Of a stretch of DNA of 64,000 nucleotides, positions 35,090-47,097 are shown one piece after another (position 1 is the first letter of the stretch; the number at the start of each line of letters is the position of its first letter). Source of the DNA: Escallonia rubra. Its lineage: Eukaryota; Streptophyta; Magnoliopsida; Escalloniales; Escalloniaceae. The notes beneath the pieces are model-generated. The model was given only the letters and a program-made list of their open reading frames with translations, searched no databases and was not told the DNA's origin. The stretch spans positions 1 through 64,000 of the forward strand of contig JAVXUO010000201.1 in the NCBI GenBank assembly GCA_033065855.1, read 5' to 3'. A program made the translations under genes and the position numbers.

Positions 35090-35600
35090 CAAGTCTCTGG
35101 TCATTGACACCTGTTTAATTGGTTGTCTAAGGCTTTTCTAGTGAATGCTTCAAATTACGTGCTTTTGTCTAAGGTAAAAATCAGATCATTTTTCTCATTT
35201 GTACTCTAGCTACATAGGTTCAAGGCTTTCACAGAGAGTTGTTTGTCGATCTAGAAATTTGTGTTTAATCAACTAATTTTATTAGGAGGCTTCTTGTTGA
35301 AACTTCATACTATTGGCATGGTTTCTTAACTCGAAGGAAAAAAGTAGACACGAGTTTGATCTATTGCCATAATACAAGTCTCTGGTCATCATCGATAACT
35401 TCTTTTATCGGTACTTTAAGGCTTTTTCAATTAAGTATTACATCATTCACGTGCTTTTGCATGAAGTGAAAGACTCATTATATGTTTCATTTATACTTTA
35501 GCTACATAATTTTAAGGCTTCGCATAGAGTTGTCCGGAAGTTAGAAGTTTGTTTTTAATCGACTAATTTAAGAGACTTTTTGCTGCAACATCACATACTT
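35090..35600. repeat. Two diverged direct repeats (~260 bp)
   Basis: Blocks acaagtctctggtcat, cacgtgcttttg or tacgtgcttttg, and tagctacata recur in the same order in about 35,090-35,330 and 35,375-35,600, with many substitutions. Confidence 0.65.
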
Positions 35601-36026
35601 CACATGTCCCAAACCACTAAAAACACAAATTATACTTCTAAATTAGCACGTGATTGATAAGCAACAACTTTGCTTTGATTTTGCTATAGCTGTAAACTTT
35701 CTATGGTGAATTTTCATTCACTCTGGAATGACGGTTCAAGGATTGGTAAAGCTCGTAATGAGTTGTTATCTTTTCAATAACTAATACATCTGCAAAGGCT
35801 TTTTATCAACTAGTTTAAAGAAGCTTGCAGCGACTTGTCATATCTCTTAAAATTGAACCTGCATCATTTATTAAAGTGGTCCTTTATCAAGCTTTGTATT
35901 AGTATGTGTAGTGGCTGAAGACAATGGGCATAGAATCCTATAATCCCTATTGCATACGAACTCTAGAAATGTCATATACTCCATGAGACATTTTTGAAGT
36001 AATGAGTAATTACTGGGCGGGCGAAG

Positions 36027-36392
36027 ATGAATTTTACTATTCTTTGCGTCCAAGTTTGCGTTACTCATCACAGTATATTAATACAATACATGCAGAATCA
36101 GTTGAATGAATATGAGGTCCTCGTAGCTGATTCACGGCACGTGAATATACCTGTACCTCGGCAAAAGGCAATCAATATGCCTCGGAATATACATATGGAG
36201 CTTGAAAGGGCACTGCATCGTATACGTGAAGAAGACAGAAGAATGAGAGTTCGTGAAAGTAGGAATAACTTGTATCGTATGACACGTGAAAGCTATGCAG
36301 ATGGCAACGACAACGAAGCACAATTATACTGGAACATGTGCTTTGAACCTGGATCTATTTTTGATGCTCCAGTGTCATATGAAGATGACTGA
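36027..36392 (+). CDS. Orphan ORF, unknown
   Basis: 121 codons. From about 36,094 (after a catgcag acceptor-like site) the residues look like a real C-terminus: charged, with RALHRIREEDRRMRVRESR, YADGNDNEAQLYWNMCFEPG and APVSYEDD. No start-side exon, transposase motif or known domain was recognised. It may be a captured exon in the transposon-rich interval. Confidence 0.3.
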   Translation: MNFTILCVQVCVTHHSILIQYMQNQLNEYEVLVADSRHVNIPVPRQKAINMPRNIHMELERALHRIREEDRRMRVRESRNNLYRMTRESYADGNDNEAQLYWNMCFEPGSIFDAPVSYEDD

Positions 36393-37124
36393 AAATGGTT
36401 AGTATTGAGACTAACATGTTTATCAACGTGGTCATGTCAACAATGTTGCTTCTTTATAATTTACTTTTAGAATTTCTATATTTGTAATTCTTTATGTTTA
36501 GATGAAGATGATTACAAATGGTTAGTGGTAAAAAATGCAGGTGATTAATAGGAACATGCCTAAGTACAGAGTGTTTCATGACATTAGACCATCTACATGG
36601 TTATAGCCAACAGCGAATAAGTATTTTCTTTAGTGTTAAAATCCAAATTTTACCACCACATTTACCAGTGACTAGTCACAAGCTTTTCAGCTGTTACAGT
36701 GCGTGACGAATTTGAGATTATGCCTCTAAAGTTTTGCTATTAATCATTATGATTGTGAAAAGGCTTAAGGTAAGTCTATCAACAGTTTAAGTGTCTATCC
36801 ATGCAATGATTTGTTAGTTAAAATTTAGTTATTTAGTCACTAATGCACTTTTTAGCGAAGAAAACCTGAACAAGTATTTGAGAACTGAAATAGATGCTTT
36901 AAAAACTTATATTTGAGAAGTAGAACAAATTATGATACTTAAGTTACTCCTTACCCCAAACACTTTCATCATGACTAAATTAACAAGAAGCTATGCTATG
37001 GGAAAAAAAACTAAATTTTTGTTGTCTACTCCACAATTTTAACAGAAAAAAAAGTTTACGAGATAATAGGAAAAAATAATTCACAACAACGATAATAGTT
37101 GGGTTAAAGCATTCACAATCATGT

Positions 37125-37830
37125 AAAAGATACAAAAAGTGATTAAAAACCACGCTTATAGTGGAGAACGTGGTTATAAACCACGATTTCAATATAAAAC
37201 GTGGTTACAAGGCAATTCTAACAGAAACGTGGTTATAAAACGCGATTTTACAACATAGACGTTGTTATAAACTACGCTTTTATAAGAATATATTTTTTAT
37301 TGATTTAAGAAGAACATGTGGTGAGCAACCACCGATTTCAACAGAAAATTAGATCAGAAATAAACGAGTTAATTACCTTTCGCCTATTGGCCGGCCGACT
37401 TTAAGCAATCGAGAAAGGAATTATGAGGAATAGTCTACATACCGGAAAAATAAAAGAAAGAAGTGGTTACAAACCACCATTTCCAAATAGAAATTGCATT
37501 TAAAACCACGTCTTCAAATAAATCGTGGTTTCTAATCGAGATTTCAGACTAAGTTTGGGACATATAAATCGTCTTCTAGAACCACGTTTTTGTTTTAGAA
37601 GACAATTTATATGTCCCAACCTTGGTTTGAAATCTTTTAGAAACCACGATTTTATTTGAAGACGTGGGTTTTTAATGCGATTTATATTTCTATTTCTATT
37701 TCTCAACCTCAATTTCTTTTTTCTTTCCTAATGTTCTTTCAATTTTGTTTAAATTAGACAAATAAAATGAAAAGTATATAAATATATTAAAAACGTGGTT
37801 CAAAATCACGTTTTATTCTTTGAATTCGTG
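37125..37830. repeat. Array of palindromic CGTGGTT/AACCACG motifs
   Basis: At least eleven copies of cgtggtt, ccacg or close variants occur in about 700 bases, several as back-to-back palindromes (for example acgtggttataaaccacg near 37,167). Repeated short motifs in both orientations are typical of transposon subterminal regions, notably CACTA, but no terminus was found here. Confidence 0.75.
37484..37700. repeat. Long near-perfect hairpin
   Basis: Left arm about 37,484-37,578 and right arm about 37,596-37,700 are reverse complements with few mismatches or indels, separated by about 17 bases. Shared blocks include acgtcttcaaataaa, tcgtggtttcta and gggacatataaat. The minus-strand frame through it is incidental. 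A transcript would fold into a ~95-bp stem. Confidence 0.88.
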
Positions 37831-37944
37831 GGTTGAATCAACAATTTTCAAATGTGCGGTAGATAGGTAAATAAGGTTCAAAATACGGTAAAGAAGTAAT
37901 TAAGTATTGAAAATTACATTATCTATATCTATACTAGTTCTTAA

Positions 37945-38990
37945 TCTACACTACTTCTAAAAGTGTGAATGAGTGTAAATTATTTTTGGACACAAATATC
38001 CTTTCAGATTTTGAATATAACATTCTTGCCCTTAAACTATCAGTTAGACTTATGACTATTTAATGTTTCCTCTCGACTTTCTTGTTAATCGGCTCTAGAT
38101 CTTCCACGCAGATCATTTGTATTCTACGACTCTCCTTATTTCTAAAACATTGCATTTGACTCTTCGTCTCTAGATGCATCAATTCCCAACCTCGTAAAAA
38201 GGATTTAATATTAATAATCCCACGACAAGGTTCCTCATCATTCATGTATCTTATTTATGGTCCGCCACAAAGCTTGCGCACCTCGGAAGCTTACTATCAC
38301 ATTGGAGGTAAATTTAAGGGTTTTAGCTTCATAGTTCATTAATTATTGATTCTAAAATATTATTGGTGTGGCATGCATGCATCATATAATGTTATACGAG
38401 GGTTGAAAAATAGGCAACTTCCTCTTATGAGAAAGAATCCGTGATCATATAAGCAATTATAAAATATCTATATATACTACTTCTAAAAGTGTGAATGATT
38501 GTAAATTATTTTTGGACACAAATACCCTTTCAAATTTTGAATATTACATTCTTGCCCTTAAACTATCAGTTAGACTTATGACTATTTAATGTTTCCTCTC
38601 GACTTTCTTGTTAATCGGCTCTAGATCTTCCACGCAGATCATTTGCATTCCACGACTCTCCTTATTACTAAAACATTGCATTTGACTCTTCGTCTCTAGA
38701 TGCATCTACTCCTAACCTGGTAAAAGAGATTCATTATTAATAATCCCGTGACAAGGTCCTTTCTCATCATTCATGTATCTTATTTATAGTCCGCTACAAA
38801 GCTTGCGCACCTCGGAAGCTTACTATCACATGGGAGGAAAATTTAAGGGTTTTTAGCTTCATAGTTCATTAATTATTGATTCCGGAATATTATTGGTGTG
38901 GCATGCATGCATCATACAATGTTATATGAGGGCGGAAAAATAGGCAGCTTCCTCTGATGAGAAAGATTCCGTGATCATATAAGCAATTAT
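37945..38990. mobile_element. Two head-to-tail ~520-bp units, Helitron-like 5' ends
   Basis: Unit 1 starts near 37,945 (tctacactacttctaaaag) and unit 2 near 38,467 (tctatatatactacttc). They are about 93-95% alike by eye through gtgtggcatgcatgcatcat to the end. The tc-start with tctaaaagtgtgaatg resembles plant Helitron 5' ends. No hairpin-CTRR end was seen, so the class is tentative. Confidence 0.55.
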
Positions 38991-39000
38991 GAAGTATATT

Positions 39001-39594
39001 ATGTTCCATTGGCAGAGAGACTAATAGTATACTATACATTTTTTTGTTTCTTTTTTTAAATACAAACAGCCAAACAAATTTTTTTAAGCATGTGCATGTT
39101 TAGTTCAGTTCAGAGTTGAGATGTCCAGAAGAGATTGTCAGTTATTGGGTTAATGAGTTGTTTAATTCTAAAGCAGAGTGAACCTTTTCAATTCTCAATA
39201 TGGACAGTAAAATTGTTCTTTTGCGCCTAGACTAAAGTTCGCTAGCAATAGCCTAATTTTTTTTTGTGTCTACAAGTGACTTTGTTTTTGGGATTTTTAA
39301 TCTATTTTCATTTTAAGTACATTGAAGAGATGTGATAATGTTGTGTGAAAACGTAATAGAAAATTAATAAGTCACTTGACCTCTAACAATAGCGACAAAG
39401 GAAAAGATTAGATAGGGTGATCTCTAAGCAGAGGGCAAGACATCAATAAAGTTAACACTAAGGAGCAGAGGGCAGACATCAATAAGGTGGTAATAGAATG
39501 CTACTTAAGAGATAATACCAAATATGTCACAAGAATGATGGTCTACCAGCGGGTACGCATCAGAGGATGAGGATGAAATGATTTTTGTTTTTAT
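39001..39594. other. Gene-free stretch
   Basis: AT-rich DNA. A short duplication (gagcagagggca...gacatcaataa) occurs at about 39,429 and 39,464. No gene seen. Confidence 0.5.
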
Positions 39595-39818
39595 GAGTGA
39601 CAATGATCAATGACTACAAATTTCCTCTTCACGCCAGAGACTCTTACATCATTGTTGTGACGAGGAAGGAAATGTTATATTTGGTGCTTTGATTTTTTTA
39701 AAGTGAGTGACAATGATCAATGACTACAAATTTCCTGATTCACGCTAGAGACTCTTACATCATTGTTGTGACGAGGAAGGAAATGTTATATCACATTGGT
39801 GCTTTGACTTTTTTAAAG
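39595..39818. repeat. Tandem duplication of a ~110-bp unit
   Basis: gagtgacaatgatcaatgac starts both copies (39,595 and 39,705). The copies are almost identical through cattgttgtgacgagg and ggtgctttga. Recent. Confidence 0.9.
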
Positions 39819-39829
39819 TTTTCGTATTG

Positions 39830-40552
39830 ACTTTTTTTACCTCTCGTCTGCGCAACTCCATTGCACTCCACTCCCATTGTCTATCACAACTCCACGGCCC
39901 CCACCTCTTCCATCGCCTCCACCCGTCACCGCCTCCATCTCCTTTCTCCGGCGCAGCTACAACTTGCAAAGGTATGGTTCCTCTTTTCGCGTACCTTTTC
40001 CGTCGCATCTTAATCCTCTCCAACAGACGGTAATCCGCCTCCACAGCCTCCATCTCGTAACGCCGCCGCCGCATCCATCTCCTTTCTCTGGCAGATCTAC
40101 CACTGCGCCGGATATGTCTTCTGTCCACCGCCTCCATCTCCCAGATCTACTACTGTATTTTCTGATAAATTTCTGTTGTTTTCACTAATACTCTGACAAT
40201 TTAGATATTTGTGCACAATTCTCGAAAGTGAGATTTGTTAGGTATTTTTTTAATATCTTAGGCTAGGGTTTGACCGCGCCGAGCTCTGCCGCCCATTCCC
40301 TCCTCGTACGAACCTTGTGTAAGCTGAAGAAACATTACACTTATACAAATATTTCTCGTAAACTGTAAATCACGCTTATGATCTTGTTAGGGAGGCGAAT
40401 AGTGACTAAGGAGTTTATTGGCTCGTTGTAGCATATAATTGGATAGCACCTAATTTTTCTGGTAATTAAAGTCCCTCTGATGTATTGATTTTTTTGGGTA
40501 CAGGGGTAGTTTGGTTACTTGGAGGGGTCGGAACTAAACTTACAGATTCTTC
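39830..40552 (+). promoter_or_regulatory. Upstream region and probable leader of ankyrin gene 2
   Basis: CT-rich sequence (39,840-40,140) with duplicated phrases such as catctcctttctc, then AT-rich DNA up to the first coding exon. No TATA box can be chosen with confidence. Confidence 0.35.
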
Positions 40553-43500
40553 ATGCCGCTTCCGATGGATCCTGTAAGCTCTTGAGTTTTCTTACATGAT
40601 GTTAACACGATTTTGAAGTAAATGGGTCATATTCCGTGCAAGCTATTGCATACCCCGGCTTTGATTCTATCTTCGTATTCTAAATGCCGTGACGTGTAGG
40701 TTATTGCAATTTGAAATTAAGTTTAGAGCCCTTCTCCCCCCCTCCCCTCTCCTCTCTCTCTCTCTGTCTCTCTCTCGCACACAAACATTTAAAGAAACAG
40801 ACGTATGTATGTCGGTAGGTATTATTCATGTTGTTCCCTCACGATCTGGCAGGTGTTAAGGAATTGCATCTTTGATGAAAATGTCGAGTGGGAACACAAA
40901 GTTTATCTTGCGCTTTTTAAAGATAAGGAGCGTTGGTTCGTCAAGTTGATCAAAAGCCATGTAGATAATAGTAGCAACCCTCATCTATGCACTGGGAAGT
41001 TACTGGTGTGGATCTGTAACAGTCGAGCAGTGAAATGTGGCCATGCATTGGTCAAAGGTAAGACTGGTCTTGCCATAGATGTCAATGCTCCTCTTACTAA
41101 TGGAGCGTACGCACTCCACTATGCTGCTGCTTCATCATCCCTTGGTTTGATCAATTTGTTTCTCGAACACGAGGCTCAAACTGATCTCAGGTGCAACAAT
41201 GTCCAGTCTGATTTTCATGGGTTGCTCCCGCTCAACTCAGCGGTTGAATCTCTGAGGTAAAGTTGGATTTTGCTCCTTTCCTCCTTGCTAATTAAAATCA
41301 ACATTTCTTTTATTGATTAAAGCTGCTACTGTGTCAATGCAGAAGGCAAATTAAGTGGAATAAACAACAGTCTTTTTTCAAGTTGTTCTGTTTGCTTAGC
41401 GAAAAGAAAGTGGTATGGCGCTGGAGCCAATTTGTTCTCTCTATTGCTAATGTTCTTCGTCATCTGAAATGGTTGTGCTAATCATATTGGTGCGTCAATA
41501 TAGAGAGACCAAGCAGAGATAGTTCATTTGCTGATGCCAATGACATCGGAGGCAAACAATGTCATGTTCCATTGTGCTGAGGAAGGAAAGATTATTCAGC
41601 TTGCTGCTCTGCTTATGGAGGCTTATAAAAAAGACAAGGCTCCAACCATATATGTACCCAAGGATGTCGGCCGTCCTGCGGTGGAGGGAATGACATTACG
41701 TCAGTTTGTTTTAATGGAGATTGCCTCACTGGTTGGCGAGGAGTGTATATTACGTGTCAAAAACCGCCATAAGTTGGCTAAGAAGTGCAAGGAAAAGGAG
41801 GAGGTGATGATGTCAATATTGCTGTTGCTTGAAATTTTCCAGAGAACAGGCCATGAAATGGCAACACATGTTTCATTGCATGGCTATGGTGTATGTATCT
41901 CATTACTTTCCCCCTCATCTTGGCAAGCTTTTTTTCAGGTGATATTGGAGCAGCTTAGATATTACTTCACAAACCCGTTTTATGTAGACATATCAATAAG
42001 TGAAAACGTTATTCTAAGGTTGCAAATACCTCATTGAAAAAATTGAGGAAGTCTTTGTGCGCGTTTCGTCCGTTGTGAGCAATATTGTTAGACGGGGTCA
42101 TTTGTTCCTTATGTTGAAGTTTAGAAGTACTTTTTAAGTGTGTAATTTGATAGAAGTGACCATCTTTAAACACATTTCCCTCCTGATTTTCTCAACACTT
42201 CCGCCTGATCTTTTAATTTCCTGAATTTTCCTTTCCTTGCAGGTAGGTGAACAGGATGATACTCGCAATACTATTGCATACATGCTTAAGAAAGCGGGCT
42301 TTCCTCTGTTAGCTGAATATGAATGCGAGCTGGAAGAGTGGCTACGTATTCCCTCGTCTATTTGACTCTTTTCTCTTCACATATCCGATTCTTTCAGTGC
42401 ATTTTTTTGTATCGTTATAATTGAATTTGAATTCTTCACTAGCCAGCTCTCATTGACTTAACCTTGACATTGATATGTTATAAGTTATAGATAGGCACCT
42501 TGGCTAATCAGTTAAGAGCAGTAAATATGTGATGTCGAGGACATAAGATGAGACTGTATAATTTCACTGGCTTGTTATCAAAGAGATCAAGAGAGAGGAA
42601 GATGAGGCTCATACATTCTTTTCAAGTGTACCCTTATGTTAATTTATGGTAGCTATGTCTAAGTAATTCAAGATACCAGCATCTGGAAGTTTGTTTAGTC
42701 GGACAAATATTAGCTCTAGTTATGCTGTCTGTCTTTCTGCTTCTTTGATGATAATTTTTTCTAGTTTATCATCGGTTGTCTTCCCGTAAGAGGTGAGACA
42801 AACAGTGTAGAACAGGGAAGTCAAGTAGTTCTCTTCCTCAAGCTTTCAGCAAATAACTCTTTCTAGAAAGGAGATAATCTACTTTGTTCCTTCTATTTAT
42901 TTCACCTTTCCATTTTGATTTATCCAGGTAAATCTGGAAAAGGTAGGTCTTTGCCATCAGGTCAAAGCTCAGCATCCTGTGGACCACCATGTGGAGTTCT
43001 CAATGCGGCGGTAAGAACGTGGCTAATTATTCACCACACGCAATGAAATGGTTGAAGTGTGTCCTTTTTAAGCTCTTGATGATACTATAATTTATTAACT
43101 CTTAACTCAATTAACTTGTTAGAAAGCTGTTTGCGCTCAAAAGCAAACTCTTAGTTGAATTGCAGGCTAATGTTACAATTGATATAATGTGTAGATTCTT
43201 TTTGCCTCTCTATGAGGACTTCTGTAAAGTGGAAATTTAATTTAACTTAATGACTAATATAAAAAGAAATTGAATGCGCCTACAAAAAGTTTCTATTGAT
43301 GTTTGATGATGATTAACGGGTAAAATGAGTCAGGGTTTAAAACTTGAAATTGGGGATACAATCGATTGACAGGAAGATCAATGCATTTGAAGAAAAATGA
43401 TAGATACAGGTTTGAATCGATAGTGCAAGGCTACAAAATACCTCAGTGAATTTATAAGCCATCGATAGTCACTAAAAGGTTAAAAACTTGGCTTTGATTA

Positions 43501-46500
43501 AATTGCAACTTAATGGCTTGAAGGCTTATTATTTTTAAAAAGGAGATGATGATGGATGCAAGTTTGGATCTTATTTTCTTAAGTAAAGAAACTAGCTTAT
43601 GAAAATGTGTTCCCATTTCTGGAGGGTATTTAGTATTTACCCTTTTTCTAAAAGTTATTTTCTATTTGATAGTTGTTTTTTAATTGTTAGTTACCTTTTA
43701 CATTTTGTTGTACCATAAGTATGTGTTGCAAGACTCATTGTGTCATCATCATCAATATCAATCAACTCCTTTTTCTTGTCAGAATGGCTTCATAGAAGTA
43801 CATTAGGTTTTTTTAAAGCCTTCTTAGAAATTAGATGCTTTCATATTTGGGTGCGGCGGTGCACACTTTATACATTCTACATTCTACATTTTACCATTTT
43901 CAATTTTTAAAACACTTCAGAAGAAGTCCTCTGGGAGAGTTAAAAAAGAATCCGTACTGTAAATCAATTGTAGCATTAGCCTGCAATTCGTTTGAGAGCT
44001 TGCTTTTGAGCGCGTGTAAATATTCACTCAAATCTTGGTAGAATTGCAGATTGCAATTGATAAAGATTTGTGTGAACTTTGTGTATGTCGGGGAGTCGTT
44101 AGAAGTTACTGCTTCTACTGGCTGAAATGCAAAAAAGAGAGTGCAAGTAATTTGTGTAAACTCGTTGGCGTGACAAAAATGACAAAAAAATGAATGATGT
44201 ATCCTTTGTCAAAAAAGTGGAAAGCATGATATTTTTGACAATGAAATGGTTTCTACATCATAAGAAAATAGAAATGGTGTTACAAGATCATAAAATGGTT
44301 TCTACGCCAAAGGGGAATATAAATGGTGTTGTTGGCCAATAATGGCCAATAAAGCAATTGATTTTTGTTAAAGAAGATAAAGATAATGCCAAATCACTAG
44401 AAATTCTAAACTAACAACGTATTTCATCATCATATGAAAAAATGACCAAAGCGAAACGATGGCATGGCCGGTAAATATTTAAAAAGCCATTTGTGATAGG
44501 AGATCACTACAATTTTTATGGATATCAATGTACATTTGTGTTTAGAAAACTTTTGGATGCCTTAGGTATTAAAACACCCACTTTGGATATGCGCGTCACC
44601 CCAGTGCTTTACTTTTGTTATATGATTTGCAAATCAGCATGATTTATACACTGTTATGCATGAGAAAGTTCATTTGATAAAAACAATGACATATGGCCAA
44701 TTATTTATATTACTCCGGTACATAGTGGTCTATCGGACAAAAAATGCTACGAGGCAAAGACATTAAAAATTTCTCTAAGAAGCATAAAGCCACTTAAGTG
44801 GCTGCTTAATAACGAAAGGAAAGGATTGCACATAAGTATATTAATCATGTTGTGCAATTCTTTTAGTTGGATGATTCTAGTACTTGGCTTAAAGATGATA
44901 ATGAACTCATGTGGACATTCAGTTTCGGCCAACATTGGCTATATGCATGGTTTTAAGAAGGCTGAATAGATGGTTGTACAGTATGCTACAAAATTTATTT
45001 TGTACACGGCGGGCGGTTCCAATAATAAAAATAGGAGGATGGAAATGCAAATATTTTTCTCCCTTTCATTTGAATTGGCCTATGCATCAATAACGATAGA
45101 GATGCGATTGGATTCACCAACTAGCTAATCAGACGCAAGCCCCTCGAAAATTTTTCATCAAAGTTAAAGAAAGATCTTTCCTTCGAGGCCCCGTGGATAA
45201 AGATAACGTCTTCACCATCTAGAGTAACGATGAGTCGAAGAACACCATGCATTGATGGGTGCTGAGGCCCCATATTAACTATCATGAGGTCTTTTCTTGT
45301 AGCTGGTGCATTCATAGGTTTTTTCCCGATTCATTCTTCCATGAATTGCTGAAAGCGAAAAGAAGTTCATCAAAATTAAAGCGAATATGGTTTTGGCCGC
45401 AAGTAAGCCATTTTTATTCGTTTGCTTTGAATTGATTTTGGGTTGGAACATGTTGTCTAATATTTCAGTGGTTATCTCACACTTCCTAGACTTGTATACA
45501 TGCCATAGAATTATATTCAAGAGATTGGACAACTCCAATACTCGCGCACACACTCTTCACATTACATTTTATGTGCTTCAAATTGTCTCTGCAACATTTT
45601 CTTCAGCTTTATTACTGCAATGTCAAACTTGTAGTGCTTGATTAGAATTAAATATTTATGCAAGGTCATTGATAGTGAAAAATGTCTCACTTCGATTGGT
45701 ATGACTCTTCGCAAATTCAATTGTATGTTTCATTTGCTTGAGCCGGGGGGACAATGTGATTCTACAAAATAATATTACTATTGATGAGTGTTTAATTGAT
45801 AAAGAGGTTCGAATAGATAGTGCAAGGCTGCAAAACACCTCAGTGAATGTATAAGGCCATCGATATCGATAGTCACTAAAAGGTTCAAGGCTTGGCTATA
45901 ATTAAGTTGCCACTTGCTTTAAGGTTTCTAATTATTATTTGCAAAAAGGAAATGACCATGGATGCAAATTTGGAAGTTATTTTTCATGTGAAGAAACTAG
46001 CTTATGTAAAATGTGTTCCTATTTTCTAGAGGGTAGTTACTCAATCATTAGGAGAAGTTATTTTCTATTTGGTAATTATTCTCCCAATTTTACTGTATCA
46101 CCAGTATGTTCTAGTAAGACTCATTGTATTGTCATCATCATCATAAATAGCAATCAAATCATTTTCCTTTTCTTTTCTTGTCACAATGCTTTCATAAAAG
46201 TAGATTAGTTTTATTAAAAGCCTTCCTAGAAGTTAGATGCTTTAATATCTGAGTGCATTTTCCACATTTCACTATTTCCAATATCTGAGTGCATTTTCCA
46301 CATTTCACTATTTCCAATTTCCTGAACACTTTAGAAGTCTTCACACACACACACAATTCGATTGAGAGTTTACTTTTGAGCGCAAACAAAAGCATTACCT
46401 TGTCTATAACTTGTATTAATCTGGTTGCCACGCTTCCTATGGTTGCGTCGTATTAATCTTCTGCGCCATGTTGGATGAATTCTGGTTAGGTATCTGAAGA

Positions 46501-47097
46501 TTCTCATGTTGAATTAGTTGAAATTTCCCCCAGCCGGAACCTTGTGATTACCCTACCTACCTCATGTGCTAGACCATGGAAAATTCAATGTTAGAGCAGT
46601 CTTTCCATGCGCTATGCACATGGAAACACCTTTTTTAGACTTACAAATTGCAGTGTTATGGTTGTTCGCAGAGTATTTTGCTAGTATATTCCTGCAAGGA
46701 TGAATTTGCAAGTTCATTGCATCTGCATTTGGGGGTACAAATGGTTAAGAGGTGTCTGTGTGGCATATGAGTTTCTTTCCTTCAATGTTTATCCTTCAAC
46801 TTGTTATCAAGTAACGAGTTTCTTGTTTGGTTTTACCAGAATACATTGACCAGGATACAGATTCATCACCCGAGTTACCAGATGCTCAAACACACACTCT
46901 GTGACAAACCACGTTTATCTTCTTATCTGGTGCAGTTGTTTCATAGCTCAGCTTGCTTCAAAGCTACTTCTGGCTCCAACTTTCGCCCAACTTTGGATGC
47001 TTATGGAAAGAAAACTTCTTCTGCAAGTTTGGCCCCTTGGCCAAATCCTATCTTAAGCAAGACAATTGCTATCAGCCGGCGCTTAATGCGTAAATAA
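40553..47097 (+). CDS. Ankyrin-repeat family gene 2 (function unknown)
   Basis: Exons by splice signals and comparison with genes 1 and 3: 40,553-40,573, 40,853-41,256, 41,343-41,412, 41,504-41,890, 42,243-42,345, 42,928-43,010 and 46,840-47,097. They join in frame to 441 residues. Conserved points are [16 protein letters not shown] (58-73), an ankyrin unit ([18 protein letters not shown], 94-111, then AQTDLRCNN), [59 protein letters not shown], and a last exon with [12 protein letters not shown] and [10 protein letters not shown]. The last intron is 3.8 kb and holds a plastid-derived chimera and a duplicated block. The first exon (MPLPMDP) is the least certain. No known domain beyond ankyrin is recognised; all frames are open. 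Confidence 0.75.
40738..40785. repeat. CT-rich microsatellite in intron 1 of ankyrin gene 2
   Basis: cctctcctctctctctctct run, ending near ctcgcacac. Confidence 0.85.
43405..43990. repeat. Intronic direct duplication, copy 1 (partner 45,806-46,390)
   Basis: Shared ordered blocks: gatagtgcaaggct, acctcagtgaat, gatagtcactaaaaggtt, gaaactagcttatg, ttattttctatttg and tagatgctttcatat or tagatgctttaatat. The copies are strongly diverged with indels, so this is an old event within one intron. Confidence 0.85.
45117..45153 (-). pseudogene. 16S-type rRNA fragment
   Basis: The minus strand reads gcttgcgtctgattagctag then ttggtg, the conserved stretch of bacterial/plastid 16S rRNA near E. coli position 220-240. 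Only about 30-37 bases match, so the source (plastid, mitochondrial or other) cannot be fixed. Confidence 0.4.
45205..45330 (-). pseudogene. ndhH: Plastid ndhH 5' fragment in the nucleus (NUPT)
   Basis: The minus strand encodes 37 residues identical in kind to the start of plastid NDH subunit H ([15 protein letters not shown], then [18 protein letters not shown]). It then runs abruptly into unrelated sequence. The original gene is about 390 residues, so this is a small insert. Position inside an ankyrin-gene intron and the abrupt breakpoint show it is not a functional gene. Confidence 0.9.
45806..46390. repeat. Intronic direct duplication, copy 2
   Basis: Partner of 43,405-43,990. It contains its own tandem 37-bp repeat (aatatctgagtgcatttt... 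twice, about 46,242-46,316). Confidence 0.85.

Noticed and set aside
37500..37712. Minus-strand Arg/Lys-rich ORF
   Set aside because: It reads across both arms of the hairpin, so the symmetry of the DNA explains it.
45121..45315. ndhH as a functional gene
   Set aside because: Only 37 of about 390 codons are present, followed by unrelated sequence, inside a nuclear intron.
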